Assembly: GCA_949318235.1 (NCBI GenBank)
Contig: OX439131.1
Span: forward strand, 43,609,366-43,673,365
Reading direction: 5' to 3'
From: Ecdyonurus torrentis
Taxonomy: Eukaryota; Arthropoda; Insecta; Ephemeroptera; Heptageniidae
DNA: 64,000 bases
This document shows, in pieces, positions 1-13,001 of the stretch. Made by a program: the position numbers and the translations under genes. The notes under the pieces were generated by a model that made no database searches, was not told where the DNA came from, and saw only the letters and a list, made by a program, of their open reading frames with translations. How positions within the stretch are numbered: position 1 is the stretch's first letter; each line of letters opens with the position of its first letter.

Positions 1-516
1 TCTACTTGCCTGTTGAAGTGTATTTATTAGCATTTCTGTTTTAAACGTCAAACAATTAGCACAACAAATTATCATCACATGCGCACATTAAAGTCATATA
101 TACACTCAAAAAAAAACTTCTTTTTTTTTAGTGTTGTTATAAATAAAATTTATGCAAATGAGATTAAAATAAATAATAATAACGTATTATTATATAATGA
201 CTTAAGTAATTTAAAAAGATAATGCGATGAAATGTTTTACAATGAGTTAAAATTAGAGTACATTTTTTGTCTCTCTTTCTCTCTCTCTCTCTCTCTTCCC
301 GCTCGAGTTGACACTTATTTAAAGCACGTTAATTTTTGGCTCGGGTTTAATGTACTAGATGCCAACATTTTTTGGCTGACATGCCAGAAAATGTCACAAA
401 CTAGTGTAAGAAAAGTGCTGAGGGAGAGATAGAATGTCAACACGTCAACTAGTATAGGCAAATGAACTGCCGCAAATTGAATGTTACATCATGTTCTATT
501 GCTATAAGACTCGCCA

Positions 517-551
<35 letters not shown>

Positions 552-1627
552 TTCATCTATTGAGCACGTACAAAAAATTTCTCAGAAAAAATAAAAGTAT
601 ATGTAACAAAATGAATTAATTAAATAAAAAATATGTTTCAAAAATAAGCCATTTATTTCGAAAGTTATCAAGATAATATATAATATAACAAAAAATGCAC
701 CAAAAAAAAAAAATAATAATATACCAAAGAAATCAAAGCTTTCAATAATTATTAAAATAAATATACAAAAAGTTTCCACTTCATAAAAAAAAATCTATAA
801 TTCCCTATTATAATTATTATTACATTGAATAATAATTTTTTCTCTATATATTTATAAAAGGTTCATTAACTTTTTTTTTCCCCCTGTGTAAAGTATTTAA
901 GATGATATCTATTGTCATGATCGTGTTTTCAGAGCTATCTGATGGCTGTAGACCATAAAAAATAATATGTAATATAAAAGTAGGAGGGTTGGACTTTTTT
1001 TTTTTTTTTTTTTTTTTAGTTGATGTAATCTCGTGAGCTGAGGTAACGAATGAACGAGTCCCGCCCTCGTCACGTCGACAAAATGTCACGTGAACTGATG
1101 GAAATCTAGTCTGCCTGCCTCTGCCCTTTTACTTCATCAATTTCCGCACAGCAGATAATCATCATATGCACTACAATTATTAATTATTATTTTATATACG
1201 TTGTTATTTTCTATTTTACGTATTAAAAAAAAAAAAATAGGAAGTCTAAAATTGGAGGGATTGTCAATAAATTATATCATGAAAATAATCATTATTACTA
1301 CTTTTAAATGAACAAGACAAAAAAAAAATATATATATATATATATAATTATTATAATTAATTATAAAGACAGTATATTTATTGTTTTAAAAAATTAATTA
1401 CATTCAGGAAACAAGCCCAGTATCATACATTACTGTATGTTTATCATCAACATATTATTAATATTTTTATATTTAATAAAAAAAAAATCATTTGATAACA
1501 TAAAAAAGTTGGAGAGGCTATAGAATGAAACAAACGAGTGAAAACATATCCAGTGAACCACGAACCCATTATAGGTTTCGTAATTTGCGGTTATATCGCA
1601 CGATACAACTCTATATAGTAAACCTAA

Positions 1628-1634
<7 letters not shown>

Positions 1635-1711
<77 letters not shown>
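1635..1711. repeat. (GA)n array
   Basis: Uninterrupted GA dinucleotides of about 77 bp, preceded by an imperfect AGAAAG start. Frames through it give meaningless Glu-Arg or Leu-Ser runs. Confidence 0.98.
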
Positions 1712-1715
<4 letters not shown>

Positions 1716-2927
1716 ATAGTGGTGGTATACATATACATAACGTTATATATTTTTTTTATATTTAAAAAAAACTGGTGCTAACCATTGGCGTGTTTTTTTA
1801 TATTTTCTCGCTATAGTATATATTTCTATAATATAATCTCCATGCGCATTGCCAATTAAATCACCTCTCTACTATTACCCAGCCCCACCCTCCCTCCCTC
1901 CCAACTCGCCACACTTGATGAGAATTATGTTCATTAAACCTCATCTGACGCTTATACAAAAAAAAAAAAAAAAAATCAAATGAATGAACGAATAAAAAAA
2001 TAAATCACTATGAGAAAAAAATAGAGGTGATCATTAAATATTAATTTTATTATAAACAACTTTTTTTTATATATACAATATATTTAAACCTATTTAATCT
2101 TGTAAAATTACAAATAATTAATAACTTTATATTTAATAAACATTTGAAGAGGGAGTGAAAAATTAACATATGTAAACATTAAATTTTACGAGTACCTCAG
2201 GATTATACAAAATTTGCTATGATATGGGAGTAATAAAAAAAAAAATTTAATCAATATTTTTTTCCCCCTTTGTTCTTTTTTGTTTGATAGAAATCAACTA
2301 ATAGTTGTATTTAATTATTTCTACGCCCTTTAACTAAATTATAACAATAAAAAAAATAGTTCTGTATAAAGATCTCTCTTATATATATATATAGGTATAT
2401 TATATTTTATATATAATATTATCTTGATGGTCACGTGGTGATGCATATAAGCCCCCATTGTTTCGCGTATCACGCTAATCAGTTTCAAATTATCATCGCA
2501 TGCTATTGTAGTTATAAAAACGTAAAACACACACACATAATAATAATAATATAAAGCGAGGCGTGGCTTATATATACATGCAGCAGTCTATATACATAGG
2601 TGTGGTGTGTCGTTTAAACATTTTAATATCACAGAAAGTTAAAGAGAGGGTAGTTATATCCAAATTTTAAATATATATATGATGCTCAAATCAAATTATT
2701 TGGAAATATTATATAAATATTGGTTCATAATATTTTGTGAGATACAGTTTATATTAACTATAATATAGAGAAGTAACTTTTGTCTTGGTCAAGTTGTGAG
2801 GTGGGTGGGTGGTATAGTAGTATAGAGAGGGGGATGCAATAGTTTGCCCGGGGTAAGCCACAGAGCATAGGGTTGCTATGGTTTTGTGTGCTCTGTTCTA
2901 TGGCTATGGTGAATATTTATACATATA

Positions 2928-2930
2928 TAC

Positions 2931-2988
<58 letters not shown>

Positions 2989-2989
2989 T
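2928..2989. repeat. Compound (TA)n-(GA)n array
   Basis: A TA run passes directly into a GA run with no intervening sequence, followed by a G-rich flank. Confidence 0.95.
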
Positions 2990-3763
2990 AGGGGGTGTGG
3001 AGAGAGGGTGAAGGGTGGTGTGGCCAACCTCACGGCCAGCGGTGGTCAGTGTCCACCTCACCACACCCACCACATAGAAACAATAGCAAAACTGCTTCAT
3101 ATAACATAGCAAACATTACTACCAACATGGCAAAAACCTAATTATTTCTATATACAGATTAGTCAACTATATACTAAATTATGTGTTAAAATTCATTATT
3201 ATATATACAATAACATCATATACATGAAGTTTTCCCACAATAAATGGAGATTAATGAATTTAGGACTTTTTTTTTTAATCGGACCTACCTGGTTGATGCA
3301 TGAAAAAAATATATAATATAATATGAAAGAAATATATAATATAAAAAGGGTTTGCGGCAAAAGAAGCACAAGGGGGGGGGGGGGGGATTCCTACAAATTT
3401 ACCCTCCTTTTCTATCTTTTTAAACTCAACTAAACGCATATATGTCAAAATTTAAAATTAAATAATTCTCTTTTTTTTTTATATTACCTACTTCTTTTTT
3501 TACCCCTTAAAAAATAATAAATTATTCAAAAGAATGCAGCGTATCACAAAGCAAATTACTCGTCCGTTAATCTCTTTAAAGAGTATGTTTAGAAGAAAAA
3601 ACCTTCCCTCCTAGCTTTTTTTTTTTTTTTTTAATATGATAGCTTTTAAATGTTGACCTAACTTTTGAAGGGCGAGGAAGAAGAAAAAAAAAAGTGAAGA
3701 AAAAAATCTGCTACGAAGCGTGAAGGGTAGGTGAGGCGTAACAATCGTTAGAGCGCGAAGTAA

Positions 3764-3766
<3 letters not shown>

Positions 3767-3831
<65 letters not shown>
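3767..3831. repeat. (GA)n array
   Basis: About 65 bp of GA dinucleotides, next to a G-rich patch rich in AAG. Confidence 0.97.
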
Positions 3832-3837
<6 letters not shown>

Positions 3838-5532
3838 ATGAATTATATTGAAGCCCTCTGATGCTTATGCCTTGCCAGCTTTATAGCAAAGCCCAAAAGC
3901 TAAAGAAGCCTGCTTACATGCCGTGAACATTGGCCCGCCAGACATTTAGATAAAGGTTGATCCAACTGCTCTTTATCAACTTGTGTTTTGTGTATACGTG
4001 TGTGTGTGTGTCTCGTTCAGTCAGCCAAATACAAATGTAATGAAATTAATTAGTAACAGAAGAAGCACTAGCACTAGCTCGTGACAAACAACATCGCGAG
4101 AGAGAGAGAGAGAGAAAAAAAACATTCTCACTCAGCATGCGATATTACCAGACCATTTTACAACTTTATTCTCTCAATTGCTTGTAATATTACTAATTGT
4201 CTTTTATCAAATAAGAAATTACACTGTAAAAAAAAATTCTAAAAAAACAAATCTTTATACTGTAAAAAAAATCCTTTGCAGTAATATGCTTGTCAAAAAG
4301 AATGTTTTATTCAATTAACAATTTTTTACCAGTGTGCATGTTATGTATATTATAATAAAACAAAAACATTTTCTTTCAAAAAAAAAAGAACAAACGTTTT
4401 TTTATATATATAAATAAACTGAAAATGTTTTCTCTTTTAATTTAAAGTCATGTCATGTACATCGTTATCATTTTAATTAGTAAGTACAAAAGTTTATAAT
4501 AACATTGGTGTGCTTTTTTTTTATATAATATATAAGTAATTTAAGTTGTTATTTTTTTACGTGTGATTTTTTGAGGCGTGAACTAGATCTAAATGAATTA
4601 TACAGAAATCGGGTCTATATAGAACACACACATGTATACATCATTATTATTTTGTATTATATATATATAGGTAAACTATCATCATATTGTTATATATTAT
4701 GGCTTCATAACCAAAAGTAATCGCATGGCTAGTTACTGTGTGAGGGTAGGGTATATATATATGGTAGGTAGATAAACTATAGGTATAGAGTAATACAAAA
4801 CCACCGTGGTGTACGATGCGCTCCGATAGAGCGTTCCGGAAACCACACCAACGTATGTTCTATCATATATTATAGTAAAATGCACTTTTTAAACATTACC
4901 TGCATTCTATCACGTTACCAACAGGAACATAATCTTCTTTTTTTTTTTAATGATAAAATTGATAAGTTAAAAAGATGTTATCATCATTTACAATCACTTG
5001 TGAGTTATATTAATTTATTCAAAAAATTTGTAAATTCTACCTAAATCGTTTTTTAAAATAAAAATTAGTATAAAAATAGAGAAATTTGTTCACTGGTTTC
5101 TATACAGCTTATATTTTTATTTTATAATCTTTTTAAGAAAAACCACATAAATTTTATATACATTCCAACACAAATACCTTAATAATAACTACTATAATAA
5201 TAAAAAAAAAAAAAAATCATTCTGAAAAAAGTATGGTTTAAAGAAAAATATTAACCGCATGCTTTTAAACTCATTAATGAAGAAAACATTTTTGTAATTT
5301 CGGCAGCAATTTATAATGTGACTTCACAATTTAGAAAAAAAAATTAAGTAGGATGAAAATGAAATTTATAAAGATTTTGTGGTTAAGTTTTACTATATAG
5401 CAATCTTATAGTTATTATTACTGACACGATTTGTGGTTTTTATATATAAAAGCAGACACTATGGTATATCATAGCAACCATAATATTATAACGCAGCAGC
5501 AATCGTGTGTACAGTAAAATATCACGCCTCGT

Positions 5533-5535
5533 GTA

Positions 5536-5624
<89 letters not shown>

Positions 5625-5630
5625 ATATTG
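5533..5630. repeat. (TA)n array
   Basis: About 98 bp of TA dinucleotides with two single-base phase slips near its ends. It is self-complementary and can extrude as a cruciform. Confidence 0.97.
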
Positions 5631-8600
5631 TATATATGTGGTCTGTCATGAACTCAAGTTGAAATAAATAAAAAAAAAATCGTTGAAAATTCAACTCTAT
5701 ATAAAAGACACGTCGACGAGTGTTTTTTTGAGTGGAAATTGGACAGCAAAGCAAAGTGTAAAACACTTTTCTTAGCTTTTATTCAAGACAGTCACTCAAA
5801 CTCTCTTGGGTAATGTCTTGTACAATTCTCATATACAACGGATTTACTATGTACTTTTATATAATATAGATTTTTTTATTTTATCTATTTTGACTCAATG
5901 TTTTTACTTTATATTTTAAAATATATTATACCGTCAAAAAGTTTATTTTTTTTTTTATTATTATTATTATTTACCCCCTAACTAAAGCTTATGGAAATGT
6001 GAAACAAAAATTAAAAGATATAAAGGTAAAAAATCAAACTTTACTTCAGTTTTTGCTGCATGCGTAGTTAAGGAGAAAATGTGTATTTTTTTTTTATTTT
6101 TTTAATTTGACCATAGTCATCCCACTACACAATATAAAAATGAGAAAGTTCAAGTCTAAATTTAGCTTTGCGTTAATCAAGACATTTTTGTCCATGGGTA
6201 TAGCCTTTCTTTAAAATGCTCTACTCAATGGATATATATCATGATGAAAATGAATGGTATTATGATGGGTGATGAAAATTTCTGATAAAAAAATATTAGC
6301 TTAAAATAGATGAAATGTCCACAATAGAAAGTGTAATTTTTTCCGGTATGCATACACGTGCAGTATCATTATTATTTTTATTATTTATATAATTATTATT
6401 TGGTCTTGCAATGCAAAAGAATAGGAAATTTGAGGTCCCAAAGCTTTTCCTGCACCACATGATGTAATTGTCCAACATGCTTTAATGGTAAGTTATATGA
6501 TAATGATGCAAGTGTCGGTGATTAACGCTATAGAAAAAAAAAAAAAAAAAAAAAAGGGAACAAAAAAAAGGAACAAAAAAAAAACTTGGGTAACTCACAA
6601 CCTCAACAATTTTATTATAAAAAATATTAATGTCGGTTCCGTTTTAATTCGTCATATCACAAGAGAGTTTCCTATAAATTATATATTGAAATTATTACAA
6701 CATGAAGGAAAACAAAACAACAAAAAAAGTCACGGGATGAATCTCAAAGGGATGGAGTTTAGTGGTCACAATCAACGGACGTGGTCAACCATACAGTATA
6801 TTACAACCAAACTACTACATGGGACTTCTAAGATAATACATTATGAACAGCATGTTTGATGGCGCACGGCGGAACACAATATAATTATATATATATATAT
6901 ACGCGTGACCACAATAAATATCCGACACACTAAAAGCAAAGAACAAAGAAAAAAACCTAAGAAAAAAAATATATATATCACAAATTAAAATACCATAAAG
7001 CATAGTTTTAAAATTAAATTATAAACAGAGCAAGTATAAATTCTAAGAAAATTAGTGTACATAAAAAAAATAACAAAACAAAATAGATAACATTATAAAT
7101 GTGTTAATTATAATTTAAATTGTAATTATACTGTTTGTTATGTCTAATTTTCTTGATGAGACAAGGTCAATTTCTCTCTCTCTCTCTCTCATGCTATATT
7201 ACTTTTTTTTTTGTACATACATAATATAATGACGTAATGATACATACTGTGTAACGCTGTATGTGGTACAATAATAGTTATCTCTTGTACTGTACTACCA
7301 ACTCTCTCACTCACTCTCTCATCAGTAAACATACATAGTCTTATCTTTCTATGTATAGCAGCAGTAGTATAATAATTCAGCACAAACCAAGGCGCCTGCT
7401 TATGTGTACCCACAATACATACAACTGACATGCATCTTTATATAACATACACCATAATGTAAACTCTTATATTGAAACAATTTTATAATTTTATTGCTTC
7501 ATTTTAACGATATGGGGTAAAAAAGAAAAGTTTTAAATAAACAATACTAATTTTTACACGAAATTTTGGCACGTTTTTCTTCTTTGAGGAAGAGGGAGAA
7601 AGAAAGAAAAAGGAATGCAAGAGTGAAATAGTTTAGAAATTTCAGTGAGGCGAAACATTGCATACATAACAATATAAAGTGACGATAAATATCACGTGTG
7701 CAAAACTATATACACACATACTAACGTCCAATTATTTAGAAAAGCTTATGTGTAGTCTGGCTGAGATTCAAATAAAAAAACATAAACTTTTCTTGCTGTA
7801 AAAACAAAACAAGCCAAGGGTTTAACGAGGGAGATGACTTTTTTTTTTTTTTACATTCTTTTACAATCTATATAAAAAAAATGCGTTCCCCAACTAGAAA
7901 ACGTGACTTTGAAGAAAAAAAAATCCAAATGGTGACATAAACTATAGTTAAACAGTATTTCAGTAAAAGTTTTAAAAAAAAAAGTTAAAAAACGTGTAGC
8001 TGTATCTTGTCAAAACACGGTGGAAAACATAACATTATATATTTAAAAAAAAAAAGTGTTGGCACGGCATATTGTAAAGAGAGAGAGAGAGAAAAAAAAA
8101 CTCCGGGTTGTTTTAGTTATCATTCGACAACGTAGACGAAAACGTTTTTTACTTATGTCTTGAAAGGCATGTCTGTCGCTATGACAGAAAGTCTGGGATC
8201 TTAGCTAGGGGGGTTTATAAACTCTCTTCCCCCATCCCCCCACCTCACCCTCCACTACACACTTGGCAAGCTACTCAATTACAATATAACCTTTTTATTA
8301 TCATCACGATTAATGACAAGCATAATATATTAAATAATTTTCTCATTACAACATAACATGTTCTATTTAATTGGAATTTAAAAACTTCTTCATTTACACA
8401 ATTAACTTATAAATTATAATTAAAATAATTTCAAAATATTTTTTTATATGTTTATATAAATAAAAAAAAAAAATTAACATAAATATTGATTTTAAATATA
8501 CATATATAAAAACTGGTTATAGGAATTAATTTATTAAAAAAATAAATTATAATAATATGTTGTGCCGAATAAAGTATAAATTTTGATTTTATTGTTTTTT

Positions 8601-10093
8601 TTTTTTCTGGCACGTTATTCTCTTAGTTGGCTTTTAGTACTTTTTTCCTCTCTCTCTCTCTCTTTTAATATTTATTTTATGTTCTCAGCAGAGATAATAC
8701 GAACGATAGATACATGGTAAGTCACAAAAAAAAGGTCCATTTTATTTTATGGACCATCACATCTCGAATGACTAAACGAGCCAATTTATAAACAGCTCGT
8801 TGCATGAGCTTGGCGCGACCACTTTAGAGAGGGTGGGGGTGAGAACAGACTAAAAAAAAAAAGTCATGTTTGAATAGATGTGATGTAATCCTAACCATTT
8901 TTATTATTATAAAAACATTTACATTTTAAATTTTTTTTTCTTCTTTATAATTATACGTTTACAAAAAATTATGCTGTATAATTTTCTCTTTCTTTATTCA
9001 CCTTTAGTATCTATATTATTATTTAAATAATTTTTTTTTGTGATGAATAAAAAATTAATTAGTAATATAAAATTTTAATTATATAGGAAAGATGACCAGT
9101 TAAAAGACACGCCTCTATACAACCCACGCGCTATTGCTAGAGGCGGTAATTCATAAGCACTAAGGTTTTCATGTTCATACACCCTGTATAGATCCCCCCC
9201 CCCTCCCCCCAGTTCGCCCGGATACCATGTGTAAACACAAGGCCACATTGTTTCATTACATCTTACACGCACTTTACATTCAAATTTTTTTACAACTTTT
9301 TTTTTATTACCAGTATATTTTTTTTCCTAATGTACGTGTAAATAAATTACATACAAATTATATTGAGCATTGAACCATGTAAAATATTTTGTTTACCAAT
9401 CATGTTATTTATTTATTTTTTAAGTGTTATGAAAATTATTATTGATGGTAATTAATGTTACAAGCATGTGAATAATTACATACATGCCATTTTATTTTTA
9501 ATTATATTTAATTAAAGAATTATTAATTGTTTTACAACATGAATGTTTTCGGATCGTAGATTTATCTATATAGGGTTGTTAAGATGTGCAAATTTACCGG
9601 CGCTCGAGTCAAGTAAATACCGGCTACCTAAAATGCCGCTTCACGCATGGGTAATATTTCACGGGCGGAAATATGGGTATGGGGTGTTGTTTTTCATACA
9701 AACAACAGAAAAATGCCGAAGATTTACTAGACCAAAAAATAAGAAAGCACTAGGCGGGAAAAGAAAAAAATTCTATTTTTACTGCGTATCGTTTTTGTAT
9801 ACGTTTTGATGTATGGCTAAAGCGGTTCTGATATATTTTTTTACTTAGTTTTTACTGTTTTTTTGCGAAGATAAGAAATTTACTTAAAAATATGAAGTGC
9901 CAACATGGTTCCTTTTTACTGATACGAAATTTTTTTTTACGATAATTTTTCGTAATATTTTTAGTTAACATAATTGATAAGTATGTCTATATTATATCCT
10001 AAAACCTGTTTATTTTGAGGAAATTTTTTTTCCAGTAGCAGGAACTGAGATATTTGAATATATTTTTATTATAAATAAATGTGCGGTACTTAC

Positions 10094-10153
10094 CGGGTGC
10101 CTTGCGGCCGCTGCCGCAGCTGCTGCTGCCGCGTTCATTCCAGTAGGGTACAT
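10094..10153 (-). CDS. Candidate first coding exon, N terminus with a polyalanine run
   Basis: On the minus strand an ATG at 10153 opens a 20-codon frame reading MYPTGMN, ten alanines in mixed GCN codons, then RHP. It ends exactly at a consensus donor (CCG|GTAAGT, intron G at 10093), in phase 0. The start has A at -3 (AGAAAATG) and an in-frame TGA nine bases upstream, so it cannot extend 5'. A second in-frame ATG lies five codons in. A tiny upstream frame (ATG CGC TGC TGA) sits just before. Mixed Ala codons and local G+C far above the flanks suggest selection rather than a slipped repeat. Ala runs near the N terminus are common in transcription and RNA-binding regulators, but the family is not recognisable from 20 residues. 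No second exon was found between 10093 and 1, so the intron would exceed 10 kb. An alternative minus-strand frame through the same bases (ending ...GSGRKAPG) is also open but lacks a start. Confidence 0.45.
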
Positions 10154-10530
10154 TTTCTGTCAGCAGCGCATTTTAGTCCTTCCTCTCCCACTGCTTGAAT
10201 TAGGACTGGACGCGGGATGATTATTACGATCTGAATTATTAGAATTTGGCACCTTCACCTCACTGCTAACACCACTAATTAATCCTGCCTGACGCTGCAG
10301 GAGTCGTTTCCACACGCCAAAATCCTCCAGCTTATAATATACACAAAAATTTTATTTTTTAGAAGTTGACTTCTAAAAAAAAAAGAACACTATTATCACT
10401 TTACATCCACTGGAATTTTTTTAATATTTTTTTTAGCGAATAATTTTATCCACTTTTTATCACTGATATTATTCACACGCACAAGGCAAAAATTTTACAC
10501 GTCCTTCCAGTACTGAAAGCTCCTATGATC
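10154..10530 (-). promoter_or_regulatory. Candidate 5' leader with initiator-like site
   Basis: This lies upstream of the candidate start codon on the minus strand. The distal part is rich in GTGATAA/AGTG strings, as often seen in insect leaders, and holds a TCAGT initiator-like pentamer at 10516-10512. A poly-T tract followed by TTTAG|AAG near 10370 would make a good splice acceptor, so the leader may itself be spliced. From about 10338 down to the TGA at 10163 one minus-strand frame stays open for nearly 60 codons (LEDFGVWKRLLQRQAG then a Ser/Asn-rich stretch ending in KMRC). It has no ATG of its own. This could be chance, an alternative coding exon or a leader. Confidence 0.35.
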
Positions 10531-10554
10531 TGACGCTTTTAGTACCCCCACTCC

Positions 10555-10840
10555 TGTAGTTTGTGTTCCGTTTCCCTGTCGCGGCGTCCTCTTCCCCTCT
10601 CTGTGCTTGGTTTTCGTGGCGCTGCTTGCCTGCTGCTGCTTTGCTGCTCTTGCTCTATCCTCACCCACCCCTCTTTTTTGCTCGTTTCACCGCAACCGTC
10701 GGCGGCGAGGCAAGGCGGCAGGGCGGGCGGGTGGTATACGTCGGCTGCCGGGCTGCAAGAATGACCACCGCGCCACTCCGGCTAGCCTCTGCGCCCACAC
10801 TTTACATCAACTCACACCAAAAATTTCGGACCTAAAACTC
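10555..10840 (-). promoter_or_regulatory. CpG- and GC-rich block, probable promoter or 5' exon
   Basis: The most G+C-rich stretch in the left half of the window, with many CpG (for example GTCGGCGGCGAGG and GGGCGGGCGG). It lies upstream of the candidate minus-strand start. In so AT-rich a genome such a block normally marks a promoter or exon. Three overlapping plus-strand frames of 67-107 codons cross it, but none gives a coherent domain and they conflict, so I do not call a plus-strand gene. On the minus strand a GTGAGT donor-like site lies near 10810. Confidence 0.45.
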
Positions 10841-10939
10841 CTGATGGCGTTTACTTTAATTTGGCGCCGTGAAACAATACACAACAAACTCCAATATTAT
10901 ATATTCTTTAATTTTTTTCTTTGCTACTAAAAAAAAAAA

Positions 10940-11160
10940 TACAAATTCTTATGTAAGTTCAAGAATCTTGGATTCAGTGAACGAGTACTTTTTTTTTCTC
11001 TCTTGCTTTTCTCTTTTGCTATAAGTTTTCACACTGGCTTGGCTGTCTTGTAGTATGTTCTTGTGCCTGATTGCCAGTATCAGTCTTGCAACGTATCTAC
11101 CGCCATTCGTTCGTTGCTGCACCCGACGAAGCCACCACAACGGGTAAAAAGCTTGAAGAC
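10940..11160. other. Mixed-composition stretch, function unknown
   Basis: A minus-strand frame of 63 codons (10949-11140) starting MWWLRRVQQRTNGGRY is present, but it has no recognisable domain and turns into a Lys/Glu/Arg-rich low-complexity stretch. The patch contains an ATGGCGG YY1-like word on the minus strand. It lies between the GC-rich block and the CCAAT/X-box cluster, so it may be upstream leader or promoter DNA. Confidence 0.25.
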
Positions 11161-11191
11161 AACTTTTGTATGTAGGAGAGGAAATAATATC

Positions 11192-11440
11192 ACTCCACGT
11201 GGAGTAATTTTCAAATAAAATATACTAAACCAATCATAAAGTATCTTTTATAACAATAAACCAATCACAATATCTCTTTTAAATAACTCCACCTTTTTGT
11301 AATCATTTTAGTAATAGTAGGCGTTACTTCATATTAAATATAACCAATGAAAAAGCTTGTAAACCCATCTATGGCGTCTTTTTCACGGTTGCTAAGCAAC
11401 GAAGCACTTTAACAGCTAGTTGTTAGAATCCACGTGGAGT
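11192..11440. promoter_or_regulatory. CCAAT / X-box / E-box cluster
   Basis: The 249 bp between two CACGTG palindromes holds three CCAAT boxes at 11230, 11261 and 11344. The first two belong to an imperfect 31 bp direct repeat (AAACCAATCA ... TATCTTTTA). It also holds an ATGGCG word at 11371 and GTTGCTAAGCAAC at 11388-11400, two inverted RFX-type half-sites one base apart. The left palindrome is ACTCCACGTGGAGT (11192-11205); the right is ATCCACGTGGAGT (11428-11440). CCAATCA is the NF-Y consensus, CACGTG a bHLH E-box and GTTGCY..RGCAAC the RFX X-box; binding is inference. The cluster lies 0.9-1.3 kb upstream of the candidate minus-strand start codon. A mobile element bounded by the palindromes is the main alternative. 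Confidence 0.45.
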
Positions 11441-11449
11441 AAAAAGGCT

Positions 11450-12970
11450 TTTACAAAACATGAAGGCAGGCAGGAGTGAGTGAGTGTAGGATGCAAAGAG
11501 AGGTGCTATGTAGGGATTGAACAGGGGAGAGAAAGAGAGAGAGAGGCAAGGCTGCGAGCAACCCGGGGGAGGAAACGAGATGAGAGAGAGAGAAATAAAA
11601 AAAAAAACGGAAAAAAAAGGCAGGAGTGCAACTTCACTAGATGAGCTCAGGGAAGGTTGCCAACCTTAGCATTTTCATCTTTCATGTCATAGATGAACAA
11701 AAAAAAAATGTGGAAAGAGAAGAGAAAAATGTATATAAAATGGTAAAAAAGAAAAAAAAAAGCATAAAATAAAAACAGAAGAGGGAAAAAAATCCTTTTG
11801 CTGAGAAAGATTTTTTTTTTTTTATATATAAGCAAGCAGGTCTCATTATGTGGGTATATTCTACAGTAAAAGTGTTGTAGACACTTATTAGTATTTAAAG
11901 CCAGTAGCAATATAAGCAAAGTAGACATACATATAGAGAGACTTTTGGTCAGTTTATATCAAACCGAAACTCTCACTTCGTCATTATTATTTGGCATGGT
12001 ATATATTCATTTGCTATATAGGCAAAGCGGAGAGGCTCTACCACTTTACCAACTGGGATAATTAGGGAGGGAGGGAGGGGGGAGAGCAGCGTGTAAAACA
12101 GATGTAGAGAGAGAGAGAGAGAGGGTGGGTCATACTACTCTAATTGTTGCACTCTCAATTGTAACTTATACACTAAAGCGATAATATGACTTACTAATTA
12201 AGAAATCATATCATTAAAATAAAATTCTAATTAAAATTTATTGATTTTTAATATAATATAAGGTCAATAATATTATTATGACAAAAGTTATCAAGAATAA
12301 TAATAAAGACAATTGTATATAAAAAAAGACAAGTTACTGCATGCAACTTCCATAAACACAGATAAAAACTTGTCTATAATACTGCATGCTTTTGTTGTAA
12401 TAGTTGCTATTGTTCTAATATAGAAAAAATAAAAGGTCAATCCTGTATTTTTCTGTTTAAAAAAGTTGTAATAAAAAGTATTTATTTTTCTGATAATAAA
12501 AAATAATAAACATTGATGATTTTTGTGTAACAATACTTATAAAAGATTAATTTGAGTGATAAAAATATTGTATAAGATTAATAAAATAGATCAAGAAAAT
12601 AATAAAAAAAGTATTGTTTGTTTATTTTATTTATATACTATAACAGTAGGTAGAACACCTTAAATCCGATATATTATCTTATATATTATATAGATCATAT
12701 CGATAAAATATGAGGGGGAATAATTATTTAATGAGGCTTACTTGGTGGATCGCAAAAGTCAGTCGCAGGCGGTGTGGAAAAGCTTATACGAACCCCTAAT
12801 TTTCTATCGTTTAACATTGTAGGAGTCAAACTTTAGATAATGTAAGCGAAAACGCATTTTGTTCGTCTTTTGTGATTTTTCCCAGTCGCCAAGATTTTCG
12901 GTAAAAGTGAAAATTTTTAAAAATTGTTTTAGCACATTAAAGTATGCTTACTTTTCCGCACACAAAACGC

Positions 12971-13001
<31 letters not shown>

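Larger units (their letters stand above)
1..10080. other. AT-rich non-coding DNA, likely first intron of a minus-strand gene
   Basis: No convincing exon was seen on either strand. Open frames here are short, run through GA, TA or poly-A tracts and have no recognisable domain. The stretch holds the simple repeats listed separately, many 8-25 base A or T runs, a 15-base G run at 3372-3386 and short GA tracts near 4098 and 8080. If the candidate exon at 10094-10153 is real, all of this would be its first intron. A richer patch at 9543-9809 has an 88-codon plus-strand frame of low-complexity, basic composition that I do not recognise. Confidence 0.6.

Noticed and set aside
4790..4860. Small GC-rich patch with partial palindromes (CCACCGTGGTG, CGCTCCGATAGAGCG)
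   Set aside because: Checked as a tRNA or hairpin RNA. No cloverleaf and no A/B box consensus.
8098..8112. AAACTCCGGGTTGTT shared with 63008-63022
   Set aside because: One 15-base match between two places in 64 kb is near chance level, and similarity stops shortly after it.
9543..9809. An 88-codon plus-strand frame in a patch of higher complexity
   Set aside because: No domain, Lys-rich end and no splice or promoter context. It could not be supported as a gene.
10561..10930. Three overlapping plus-strand frames in the CpG-rich block
   Set aside because: They conflict with one another and have no domain. The better evidence (start, donor, initiator) is on the minus strand.
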